22,734 nucleotides of DNA, taken from the NCBI GenBank assembly GCA_002392965.1, contig DGIA01000025.1, positions 1 to 22,734 of the forward strand, given 5' to 3'. The stretch comes from Bacteroidales bacterium UBA3834 (GTDB lineage: Bacteria > Bacteroidota > Bacteroidia > Bacteroidales > P3). The translations under genes and the position numbers were made by a program. Numbering within the stretch: the first letter of the stretch is position 1; every line of letters starts with the position of its first letter. This document shows positions 1 to 6,748 of the stretch, in pieces. Under the pieces are notes generated by a model. It was not told the DNA's origin. It did not search any database and saw only the letters and a program-made list of their open reading frames with translations.

Positions 1-15
1 GTCAATACTAGGTCA

Positions 16-40
16 TAACGGATTCAGGGCTTAGTATCAG
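16..40. repeat. Left arm of a 25-bp inverted repeat flanking the operon
   Basis: This 25-bp segment matches the reverse complement of 22710-22734 at 24 of 25 positions; the one difference is in the run of G/A near position 27. It is embedded in a potential stem-loop: CATAAC at 14-19 pairs with GTTATG at 44-49. A second, crossing pair is ATACTA (5-10) with TAGTAT (32-37). The copy at the other end also has complementary arms (TAACGG/CCGTTA), though made of different bases, so the element looks like a structured dispersed repeat rather than chance identity. It contains no coding sequence. Function is unknown; an intergenic REP-like element, a recombination site or a bidirectional transcription-end element are all possible. 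Confidence 0.75.
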
Positions 41-81
41 CGGGTTATGAGGGTTTGCCGATGTTAAATATAAATTTATTC

Positions 82-111
82 TTTACGTTCCGGAAAAAAT
101 GATTATATTTG
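82..111 (+). promoter_or_regulatory. Putative Bacteroidota-type promoter for the operon
   Basis: An exact match to the Bacteroidota -7 consensus TAnnTTTG lies at 104-111 (TATATTTG). A weak -33 candidate (TTTA, consensus TTTG) sits at 82-85, 18 nt upstream. Transcription would start around 117-120, giving a leader of roughly 45 nt before the ATG at 165. It is the only convincing promoter I see, and the next 22 genes are tightly spaced on the same strand, so it probably drives the whole operon. The -33 box is poor, which may mean an activator is needed; that is inference. Confidence 0.5.
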
Positions 112-164
112 CAAATTCGCTTCTTTGTGTGAAGCGAGGATATATTATTGCAAATAAGTATATT

Positions 165-1673
165 ATGAGACATATAACGTTTGATGAGGTGAAGGAAATC
201 GTTTTCCGCGGAGCGAAGTTCAGTTTGGCGGAGAGCGAGTTGCAGGAGGTGGAGCGATGCCACAACTTCCTGAAGGACTTTGCTTCCGAGAAGGTGATTT
301 ACGGCATCAACACGGGCTTCGGCCCTATGGCTCAGTGGAGGGTGGATGACAAGTACCTGAGCGACCTGCAGTACAACATCATCCGCAGCCACTCAACGGG
401 TGCGGGGGAGCCGCTGGAGGATATGTATGTGAAGGCTGCCATGGTGGCGCGCACCACCAACCTGATGCAGGCTCGCAGCGGAGTGCATCCCAGCGTGGTG
501 CTGCTGCTGAAAGAGTTTATCAACCGCGGCATCTATCCATTCATTCCGCAGCATGGGAGCGTGGGAGCCAGCGGCGACCTGGTGCAGCTGGCGCATATCG
601 CCCTGACGCTGATAGGCGAGGGCAAGGTGCACTACAAGGGCGAGTGGCGTCCGAGCGCCGAGGTGCTGAAGGAGTGCGGCCTGGAGCCGTTGAAGATATA
701 CATCCGCGAGGGCTTGAGCATCACCAACGGCACGTCGGTGATGACGGGCATCGCGACGGTGAACCAGGTGTTTGCGGAGCGGCTGCTGGAGCATTCGCTG
801 CTGGCGGCGGTGTGGATGAACGAGATAGCGGCCAGCTATGACGACTGGATGGCCGAGGAGCTGAACGGCGTGCGCCGCCAGCCGGGACAGCAGTATGCGG
901 CCCGCCGCATGCGCGAGCTGGCCGAGGGCAGCCGTTGCCTGACCAAGCGCGAGCACCACCTCTACAGCGAGGAGCAGAAGGGCAAGACCTACTTCGAGCA
1001 CAAGGTGCAGGCCTATTATTCGCTGCGCTGCACGCCGCAGATTCTGGGACCGGTGTATGACACGCTGATGAACAGCCGCGAGGTACTGGAGAACGAGTAC
1101 AACTCGGCCTGCGACAATCCCATCGTGGATCCCGTGGCCAAGAATGTGTTCCACGGCGGCAACTTCCACGGCGACTACATCTCGCTGGAGGCCGACAAGG
1201 TGAAGATTGCCGTCACGCGGCTGGCCATGACGGCCGAGCGGCAGATGAACTATCTGTTCCACGACCGCATCAACGGCATCCTGCCCCCGTTCCTGAACAT
1301 GGGGACGCTGGGCTTGAACTACGGCATGCAGGCCTGCCAGTTCACGGCCACGAGCACCACGGCCGAGTGCCAGACGCTGTCGATGCCCAACTACGTGCAT
1401 TCGATACCGAACAACAACGACAACCAGGACATCGTGAGCATGGGCACCAACAGCGCGCTGCTTTGCAAGCGCGTCATCGACAACGCCTACCAGGTGATGG
1501 CCATCCACATGATTGCCCTGGCGCAGGCCACCGACTGCCTGAAGAAGGCCGACAGGCTGTGCCCCGCCAGCAAGGCGATGTACGACAAGGTGCGTGGTAT
1601 CATCCCGCTGTTTGTCGAGGACACGCCGTTCTACGAGGAAATTGCCGACGTGGAGGCGATGCTCAGAAAATAA
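165..1673 (+). CDS. Aromatic amino acid ammonia-lyase (HAL/TAL family), probable tyrosine ammonia-lyase
   Basis: This 502-aa protein belongs to the MIO-dependent histidine/tyrosine/phenylalanine ammonia-lyase family. The Ala-Ser-Gly triad that cyclises into the MIO cofactor is at residues 135-137 (GSVGASGDL). The substrate-loop YGINTGFG is at 46-53, and conserved blocks NGTSVMTG and SIPNNNDNQD are present. Length is normal for the family. The substrate-selectivity pair reads Ser-His (NIIRSHSTG, about residues 75-76), classically HAL-like, but from memory the Flavobacterium johnsoniae tyrosine ammonia-lyase also carries RSHS and is very similar across the whole chain. In this context it should make p-coumarate from tyrosine as the polyene starter. 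The upstream in-frame extension to 99 overlaps the promoter, so the ATG at 165 (MRHITFDEV) is preferred. First gene of the operon. Confidence 0.9.
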   Translation: MRHITFDEVKEIVFRGAKFSLAESELQEVERCHNFLKDFASEKVIYGINTGFGPMAQWRVDDKYLSDLQYNIIRSHSTGAGEPLEDMYVKAAMVARTTNLMQARSGVHPSVVLLLKEFINRGIYPFIPQHGSVGASGDLVQLAHIALTLIGEGKVHYKGEWRPSAEVLKECGLEPLKIYIREGLSITNGTSVMTGIATVNQVFAERLLEHSLLAAVWMNEIAASYDDWMAEELNGVRRQPGQQYAARRMRELAEGSRCLTKREHHLYSEEQKGKTYFEHKVQAYYSLRCTPQILGPVYDTLMNSREVLENEYNSACDNPIVDPVAKNVFHGGNFHGDYISLEADKVKIAVTRLAMTAERQMNYLFHDRINGILPPFLNMGTLGLNYGMQACQFTATSTTAECQTLSMPNYVHSIPNNNDNQDIVSMGTNSALLCKRVIDNAYQVMAIHMIALAQATDCLKKADRLCPASKAMYDKVRGIIPLFVEDTPFYEEIADVEAMLRK

Positions 1674-1706
1674 AGGGAACGCAGACAAGGAGACAAGACA
1701 ACAGCA

Positions 1707-2435
1707 ATGGAATACGCATTAGTGACAGGAGGCTCGAGAGGCATCGGACGGGCGGTGGCCATGAGGCTGGCGCAGGACGGGATGCCTGTGGTGATCAACT
1801 ACAAGAGCAACACAGCCGCGGCCGAGGAGACCCGGGCGGCCATAGAGGCTGCGGGCGGGCGCTGTGAGCTGCTGCCCTTCGACACCTCGGACCCCAAGGC
1901 CATCGAGGCCGCCGTGGAGCAATGGGAGGCACAGCACGCCGACGATTATATATCGGTGCTGGTGAACAACGCCGGCATCCGGCAGGACAACATACTGGTG
2001 TTTATGACCGACGAGCAATGGCATTCGGTGATCGACACCACCTTGAACGGATTCTTCTACCTGACGCGCCGCGTGGTGAAGGGCATGATGACCAAGCGCA
2101 AGGGTCGTATCGTCAATGTGGTCTCCCTCAGCGGCCTCAAGGGCATGCCTGGACAGACGAACTACAGTGCCGCCAAGGCTGCCGTCATCGGCGCCACCAA
2201 GGCGCTGGCGCAGGAGGTGGCTCCCCGCAAGGTGACGGTCAACGCCGTGGCCCCGGGATTCATCGCCACCGACATGACCAAGGACCTCGACGAAGGAGAA
2301 CTGAAGAAGCTGATACCCGCAGGCCGTTTCGGCAAACCCGAGGAGGTGGCGGCATTGGTGGGTTTCCTGGCGTCGAAGGAGGCTGCCTATATCACCGGAC
2401 AGGTGGTGTCAATCAACGGAGGTTTATATACATGA
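1707..2435 (+). CDS. 3-oxoacyl-ACP reductase (FabG-type short-chain dehydrogenase)
   Basis: This 242-aa classical SDR is expected to reduce the beta-keto group on the ACP-bound polyene intermediate with NADPH. The cofactor glycine motif TGGSRGIG is at residues 7-14, NNAG at 87-90, and the catalytic triad is Ser140, Tyr153 and Lys157 (YSAAK), with Ser-Tyr spacing identical to FabG. The C-terminal GQVVSINGG is also FabG-like. It follows the lyase by 33 bp, and its stop overlaps the ATG of the next ketosynthase (ATGA), implying translational coupling. A specialised cluster copy is more likely than the housekeeping fabG because no malonyl-CoA transferase or housekeeping fab gene is next to it. 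Confidence 0.92.
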   Translation: MEYALVTGGSRGIGRAVAMRLAQDGMPVVINYKSNTAAAEETRAAIEAAGGRCELLPFDTSDPKAIEAAVEQWEAQHADDYISVLVNNAGIRQDNILVFMTDEQWHSVIDTTLNGFFYLTRRVVKGMMTKRKGRIVNVVSLSGLKGMPGQTNYSAAKAAVIGATKALAQEVAPRKVTVNAVAPGFIATDMTKDLDEGELKKLIPAGRFGKPEEVAALVGFLASKEAAYITGQVVSINGGLYT

Positions 2436-3649
2436 GAAGAGTAGTAATCACAGGAATCGGTATCTGGTCATGCCTCGGGAAGAACGTCGAAGAGGTGCGC
2501 CAGTCGCTATATGAGGGCAAGTCGGGCATCGGCATCGAGGAAGCCCGCAAAGACTACGGCTACCAATCGACCCTGACGGGCATCGTGGAGAAGCCGGTGC
2601 TGAAAGGGCTGCTCGACCGACGCTTGCGTGCCGGCATGAGCGAGGAGGCGGAATATGCCTACATGGCTTCGAGAGAGGCATTCCAGATGGCTGGAGTCGA
2701 TGACGACTACCTGCTGCAGAACGAAGTGGGTGTGCTGATGGGCAACGACTCGTCGGCCAAAGCCACCGTGGAGAGCCACACGCTGATGCTGGAGAAGCAC
2801 GACTCGGCGTTGCTGGGCAGCGGCTGGATATTCCAGAGCATGAACTCGACGGTGAACATGAACATGAGCACCATCTTCCACCTGCGCGGCATCAACTTCA
2901 GCGTGAGCGCTGCCTGCGCCAGCGGCAGCCACTCGATAGGCCTCGGTGCGATGTTCATCCGCCAGGGGCTGCAGGATATGGTGCTCTGCGGCGGAGCGCA
3001 GGAGACGAACCTCTACAGCATGGCGTCGTTCGACGCGCTGGGTGCTTTCAGCAAGCGCATGGACGCTCCGACCAAAGCCTCACGCCCCTTCGACCGCGAC
3101 CGCGACGGCCTGATACCCAGCGGCGGCGCGGCGGCACTGGTGCTGGAGGAGTACGAGCACGCCATGAAACGCGGCGCACGGATATTGGGCGAGGTGTGCG
3201 GCTACGGCTTCTCGAGCAACGGCGGCGGCATCTCGCAGGCCAGCGACGACGGCAGCGCCTTGGCGATGCAGCGTGCGTTGCAGGATGCAGGATTGACGAT
3301 AGATGACATCGACTATGTGAACGCCCACGCCACAAGCACGCCGCAGGGCGACCTCTACGAGGCCAAGGCACTCGGACGCCTCTTCGAAGGCCACCGCGCC
3401 TGGATTAGCTCGACCAAGAGCATGACGGGACACGAGTGCTGGATGGCCGGCGCCAGCGAGGCGGTGTATAGCCTGCTGATGATGCACGGCGGCTTCGTGG
3501 CACCCAACATCAACTTCGAGAACCCCGACGAGGCCAGCGCCCACCTGAAACTGGCTACCAAGACCATCGAGACAAAGGTCGGCACGGTGCTGAGCAACAG
3601 CTTCGGCTTCGGCGGCACCAACTCGGCGCTGGTTTTGAGGAAGTTATAA
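2432..3649 (+). CDS. Beta-ketoacyl-ACP synthase 1 (FabF-like)
   Basis: This 405-aa ketosynthase performs decarboxylative Claisen condensation of malonyl-ACP onto the growing chain. The complete Cys-His-His catalytic set is visible: Cys162 in SAACASGSHS, His299 in NAHATST and His334 in STKSMTGHE, with the glycine-rich NSFGFGGTNSA near the C-terminus. Length is standard for a stand-alone FabB/FabF enzyme, unlike the two later ketosynthases, which carry extra C-terminal domains. The ATG at 2432 overlaps the preceding stop; a much longer upstream reading frame exists but merely crosses the reductase gene out of frame. It may start or finish the chain while the fused enzymes elongate; which does which cannot be read from sequence. 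Confidence 0.93.
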   Translation: MRRVVITGIGIWSCLGKNVEEVRQSLYEGKSGIGIEEARKDYGYQSTLTGIVEKPVLKGLLDRRLRAGMSEEAEYAYMASREAFQMAGVDDDYLLQNEVGVLMGNDSSAKATVESHTLMLEKHDSALLGSGWIFQSMNSTVNMNMSTIFHLRGINFSVSAACASGSHSIGLGAMFIRQGLQDMVLCGGAQETNLYSMASFDALGAFSKRMDAPTKASRPFDRDRDGLIPSGGAAALVLEEYEHAMKRGARILGEVCGYGFSSNGGGISQASDDGSALAMQRALQDAGLTIDDIDYVNAHATSTPQGDLYEAKALGRLFEGHRAWISSTKSMTGHECWMAGASEAVYSLLMMHGGFVAPNINFENPDEASAHLKLATKTIETKVGTVLSNSFGFGGTNSALVLRKL

Positions 3650-3673
3650 GTCAAGAATTAAGATTCAAAATAC

Positions 3674-4771
3674 ATGTATCTAAACCCTAAACTGAAAGAA
3701 GCGTACGGCAAGGAACATCTGACTGCCCGAGAGGCACAGGAGAAGGCAGAATGGATTGCATGGGGCCCGGTGGTGTTCCAAGTGAGCCGACTGATGAAGA
3801 AGTTCGGCATATTGGAAATGTTGCGCGACAGCGACGACGGGATGACCGAGGCCGAGATAGCGGAAGCTGCAGGGCTGAGCCGCTATGCCGCCAAGGTGAT
3901 GCTGGAGGCCAGTCTTTGCATCGGTACGGTTCTGATAGACACGGAGACCGACCGCTACAGCCTCAGCAAGACGGGCTGGTTCTTCATTACCGACCCCGCC
4001 ACGAATGTCAATATCGACTTCAACCACGATGTGAACTACGAAGGCTGGTTCCGTCTGGAAGAGAGCCTGAAAGAGGGACGTCCCGCAGGTTTGGAGCATT
4101 TCGGCCCGTGGCCGACGGTGTATGAAGGATTGTCGCAGCTGCCGCCGCAGGTGCAGAAGAGCTGGTTCGGATTCGACCACTTCTACAGCGACAGCTCGTT
4201 CCAGCAGGCGCTGAAGATAGTTTTTGACAAGAATCCCAGGAGACTGCTTGACGTGGGAGGCAACACCGGCCGCTGGGCGCTGCAGTGTGTGGGATACGAC
4301 AAGGATGTGCGGGTGACCATCGTCGATTTGCCGCAGCAGCTGGAGATGATGCGCCGCGACACAGCCGGCAAGCCCGGCGCCGACCGCATCGACGGCTACG
4401 GCATGAATCTGCTTGACGCCAGCCAGCCTTTCCCCACCGACAATCACTACGACGCCATCTGGATGAGCCAGTTCCTCGACTGCTTCGGCGAGGAGGAGAT
4501 TGTGAGCATCGTGGGCCGTGCAGCCAAGATTATGGACGCCGACAGCCGTCTCTACATCATGGAGACCCTGTGGGACCGCCAGCGCTTCGAGCCCGCCGCC
4601 TTCTGCCTGACGATGACCAGCCTCTACTTCACTGCCATCGCCAACGGCAACAGCAAGATGTACCACTCGGAGGATATGACGCGGCTGGTGGAGAAGGCCG
4701 GCTTGCAGGTGGAGACCATCCACGACAATCTGGGTCAGGGACACAGCATCATGGTGTGCAAAGTCAGATAA
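3674..4771 (+). CDS. SAM-dependent methyltransferase, COMT-like fold, lacking the usual catalytic His
   Basis: This 365-aa protein has the architecture of plant/bacterial family 2 O-methyltransferases. An N-terminal winged-helix dimerisation region lies at about 30-110. The SAM-binding motif LLDVGGNTG is at 191-199, with acidic Asp218 at the end of beta 2 (TIVDLP). The C-terminus (SEDMTRLVEKAGL) is typical. The segment that in COMT reads HDW (His as general base) here reads LDC (in SQFLDCFGEEE), so the general-base His is absent. Either another residue acts, or the enzyme methylates carbon; ring C-methylation is known in aryl polyenes and flexirubins, which would fit. It begins 24 bp after ketosynthase 1. 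Confidence 0.85.
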   Translation: MYLNPKLKEAYGKEHLTAREAQEKAEWIAWGPVVFQVSRLMKKFGILEMLRDSDDGMTEAEIAEAAGLSRYAAKVMLEASLCIGTVLIDTETDRYSLSKTGWFFITDPATNVNIDFNHDVNYEGWFRLEESLKEGRPAGLEHFGPWPTVYEGLSQLPPQVQKSWFGFDHFYSDSSFQQALKIVFDKNPRRLLDVGGNTGRWALQCVGYDKDVRVTIVDLPQQLEMMRRDTAGKPGADRIDGYGMNLLDASQPFPTDNHYDAIWMSQFLDCFGEEEIVSIVGRAAKIMDADSRLYIMETLWDRQRFEPAAFCLTMTSLYFTAIANGNSKMYHSEDMTRLVEKAGLQVETIHDNLGQGHSIMVCKVR

Positions 4772-4798
4772 GAGTGAAAAAAACTAAGAATTAATAAT

Positions 4799-5044
4799 AT
4801 GACCAGACAGGAAATAGAAGAAAAAGTGAAGAACTTCCTCGTGGAAGAACTTGAGTTTGACGAGGAGAATATCAAGCCCGAAGCACGGCTGAAAGAGGAT
4901 ATCGGCGTGGATAGCCTCGATTTCGTCGATATCGTGGTGATTGTCGAAAAGACTTTCGGGTTCAAGATTGTTGCCGAAGACATGAAAAACATAAAGACCT
5001 TCGGCCAGTTCTGCGACTACATAGAGACCAAGATTCAAGCATAA
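4799..5044 (+). CDS. Acyl carrier protein 1
   Basis: This 81-aa acidic ACP has the phosphopantetheine attachment Ser39 in the motif GVDSLDFVDIV. Length, helix pattern and acidic charge are typical. It probably carries either the aryl starter or the extending polyketide; a second, different ACP is encoded at 8444-8704, and two-ACP arrangements are usual in aryl polyene clusters. It is preceded by a 27-bp A/T-rich gap and followed, after 3 bp, by the acyltransferase. Confidence 0.95.
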   Translation: MTRQEIEEKVKNFLVEELEFDEENIKPEARLKEDIGVDSLDFVDIVVIVEKTFGFKIVAEDMKNIKTFGQFCDYIETKIQA

Positions 5045-5047
5045 AGG

Positions 5048-5938
5048 GTGCAGGAACCAGCACATAGCGAGTGGACAGGCCGTACCGACGGGACTCCCTT
5101 CATGCAGAGGGCGCTGATAGTGCTCTTCAAGGTGGTGCCGTTGGAGGTGATGTATGGATTGATGGCCTTGGTGGTGCCTTTCTATATGGTGTTTAACCGC
5201 AAGGGTTACAAGGCTATGTACAACTTCTTCTGCCGCAGGGTGGGGAAGGGGCCTTTGGCTGCTGTGTGGCATGTGTATCTCAACCACTTTGCTTTCGGAC
5301 AGGTGGTGCTCGACCGATTTGCCTCCTATGCCGGGCACCGGTTCAAGATCACGGTGGAGGGCAACGAGCATTTCCTGCGGCTGACGGAGCAGGAGGGTGG
5401 ATTCCTGATGCTTTCGTCGCATGTGGGCAACTATGAGCAGGCGGGCTACATGTTGCGTTCGGACCGCAAGCAGTTCCACGCCCTCATATATGCCGGCGAG
5501 TCGAAGGTGGTGATGAATGGCCGTCGCGGCCGTTTCGCCGACAAGCAGATCAATATGATTCCTGTTTTGCCGGACATGTCGCATCTGTTCCGTATCAACC
5601 AGTTGCTGGATGAGGGCCAGATTGTCAGTATGCCGGCGGACCGCTGTTTTGGATCGGCCAAGAGTGTCACATGTGACTTCTTGGGTGCACCTGCCAGGTT
5701 CCCGTTGGGGCCGTTTGCCACCGCCGTGCAGAAGGAGGTGCCGGCGCTTGCCGTCGCGGTGATGAAGGAGGGTGTGAGGAAGTACAAGGCCTATGTGATT
5801 CCGCTGCACGTCGGAGAAGGCAATCGCAGGGAAAGAATGGAACGGATGGCCAGGGAGTTTGCAGCCGCGCTGGAAGGGATTGTGCGCCGTTACCCGCATC
5901 AATGGTACAACTATTATGAGTTCTGGGATGGAGAATGA
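5048..5938 (+). CDS. LpxL/HtrB-like lysophospholipid acyltransferase
   Basis: This 296-aa protein resembles the lauroyl/myristoyl acyltransferase (LpxL/HtrB) family. The HX4[D/E] motif is HVGNYE at 125-130, and a hydrophobic, probably membrane-inserted helix lies at 24-48. In pigment clusters such enzymes are thought to transfer the finished acyl chain to a membrane acceptor. I chose the GTG at 5048, 3 bp after ACP 1, over the ATG at 5102, because the intervening WTGRTDGTPFMQR resembles the conserved N-terminus of this subfamily (W.G...GT). The 3' end overlaps the following gene by 11 bp. The acceptor is unknown. Confidence 0.85.
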   Translation: MQEPAHSEWTGRTDGTPFMQRALIVLFKVVPLEVMYGLMALVVPFYMVFNRKGYKAMYNFFCRRVGKGPLAAVWHVYLNHFAFGQVVLDRFASYAGHRFKITVEGNEHFLRLTEQEGGFLMLSSHVGNYEQAGYMLRSDRKQFHALIYAGESKVVMNGRRGRFADKQINMIPVLPDMSHLFRINQLLDEGQIVSMPADRCFGSAKSVTCDFLGAPARFPLGPFATAVQKEVPALAVAVMKEGVRKYKAYVIPLHVGEGNRRERMERMAREFAAALEGIVRRYPHQWYNYYEFWDGE

Positions 5939-6341
5939 GTATGATATATTGACCCTTCTGCCGCAGCGGCCACCGATGGTGATGGTCAGCCGGTTGGTGC
6001 ATTGCGACACCGTGGTGACGACCACCGAACTGGATGTCAGGGAGGATAATATCCTTGTGGAGAACGGGTGTCTGTCGGAAATGGGTCTCATCGAGAACAT
6101 CGCCCAGACCTGCGCAGCGCGCATGGGTTATATCAATCTCTCTGCCGGCAAAGAGGTGAGGGTGGGTGTGATAGGCGCCTTGCGCGATATAGATATATGC
6201 AGTTTGCCACCGGTGGGAGCGACGATAGAGACGCGGATTGAGGTGAGCGACGAGATATTTGGAATGACATTGGCACAGGCCTCCTCGCACTGGGGTGAGC
6301 ACCTGTTGGCCAGTGGAACAATAAAGATTGCATTGTTGTGA
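5928..6341 (+). CDS. Hotdog-fold dehydratase, ApeP/FabZ-like, without an HFPG histidine
   Basis: This 137-aa hotdog protein begins with the FabA/FabZ-type N-terminal signature LLPQRPPMVMVSRL (about 10-23). The central-helix block GLIENIAQTCAAR (53-65) aligns with the FabZ helix carrying the catalytic Glu (LxLEAMAQ), giving Glu56 here. The residue 14 positions earlier, which is His in the FabZ HFPG box, is Ile42, and no HFPG box is present. Alone it may therefore be inactive as a dehydratase; compare the complementary protein at 11873-12241. The ATG at 5928 lies inside the end of the acyltransferase; an in-frame ATG at 5916 is an alternative start. The stop overlaps the next gene. Confidence 0.8.
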   Translation: MENEYDILTLLPQRPPMVMVSRLVHCDTVVTTTELDVREDNILVENGCLSEMGLIENIAQTCAARMGYINLSAGKEVRVGVIGALRDIDICSLPPVGATIETRIEVSDEIFGMTLAQASSHWGEHLLASGTIKIALL

Positions 6342-6748
6342 GCAATATTTTGAGCATAAAGAAATCATTGGACATACGATTCAGCGAAGTGGATTCGATG
6401 GGTGTGGTGTGGCATGGAAGCTATATGCTTTACCTGGAGGATGCGCGAGAGGCATTCGGGGAGAAATACGACCTGGGATACCTGCGCTTCTTTGGCGAGG
6501 GGTATTATGCCCCCTTGGTGGATGTGCAGTTGCAATACAAACAGCCCATCATTTATGGAATGCATCCCGAAGTGGAGATTGTCTATCATCCCACCGAGGC
6601 GGCCAAGATCGTGTTTGATTATAAAATTACCGAAGGGGAGCGACTGCTTGCCACGGCGCATAGCGTGCAAGTATTTATGGACAAAGAGTACAAATTGGTG
6701 CTTGGAAACCCTCCGTTTTTTGAAGAGTGGAAGAAGAAATGGTTGTAA
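6338..6748 (+). CDS. Acyl-CoA/ACP thioesterase, 4-hydroxybenzoyl-CoA thioesterase family
   Basis: This 136-aa hotdog thioesterase has the 4HBT signature VDSMGVVWHGSYMLYLEDARE (about 18-38) with catalytic Asp19. Length is typical. It would hydrolyse a thioester, either releasing or editing acyl-ACP intermediates or removing misprimed starters; members of the family are regular parts of aryl polyene and flexirubin loci. It starts with GTG at 6338, overlapping the preceding stop (GTGA). Its 3' end overlaps ketosynthase 2 by 10 bp if the ATG at 6739 is used. Confidence 0.88.
   Translation: MSNILSIKKSLDIRFSEVDSMGVVWHGSYMLYLEDAREAFGEKYDLGYLRFFGEGYYAPLVDVQLQYKQPIIYGMHPEVEIVYHPTEAAKIVFDYKITEGERLLATAHSVQVFMDKEYKLVLGNPPFFEEWKKKWL

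Noticed and set aside
14..49. Left repeat as an integron attC-like site
   Set aside because: The arms contain AAC and GTT, but the core GTTRRRY/RYYYAAC pattern is not satisfied and there is no integrase or cassette structure.
165..1673. Ammonia-lyase as part of a histidine utilisation operon
   Set aside because: No urocanase, imidazolonepropionase or formiminotransferase genes are nearby; all neighbours are polyketide/fatty-acid-type genes.
393..1688. 431-codon open frame on the minus strand opposite the ammonia-lyase
   Set aside because: It mirrors a strongly conserved plus-strand gene, its product is His/Val/Leu/Gln-rich low complexity, and GC-rich genes commonly leave such antisense frames.
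1922..2431. Long upstream in-frame extension of ketosynthase 1
   Set aside because: It overlaps the reductase gene out of frame and has Arg/Gly/His-rich nonsense composition; the KS homology begins at the ATG at 2432.
4784..6124. 446-codon minus-strand open frame crossing ACP 1, acyltransferase and dehydratase
   Set aside because: It spans several well-supported plus-strand genes and encodes no recognisable motif.
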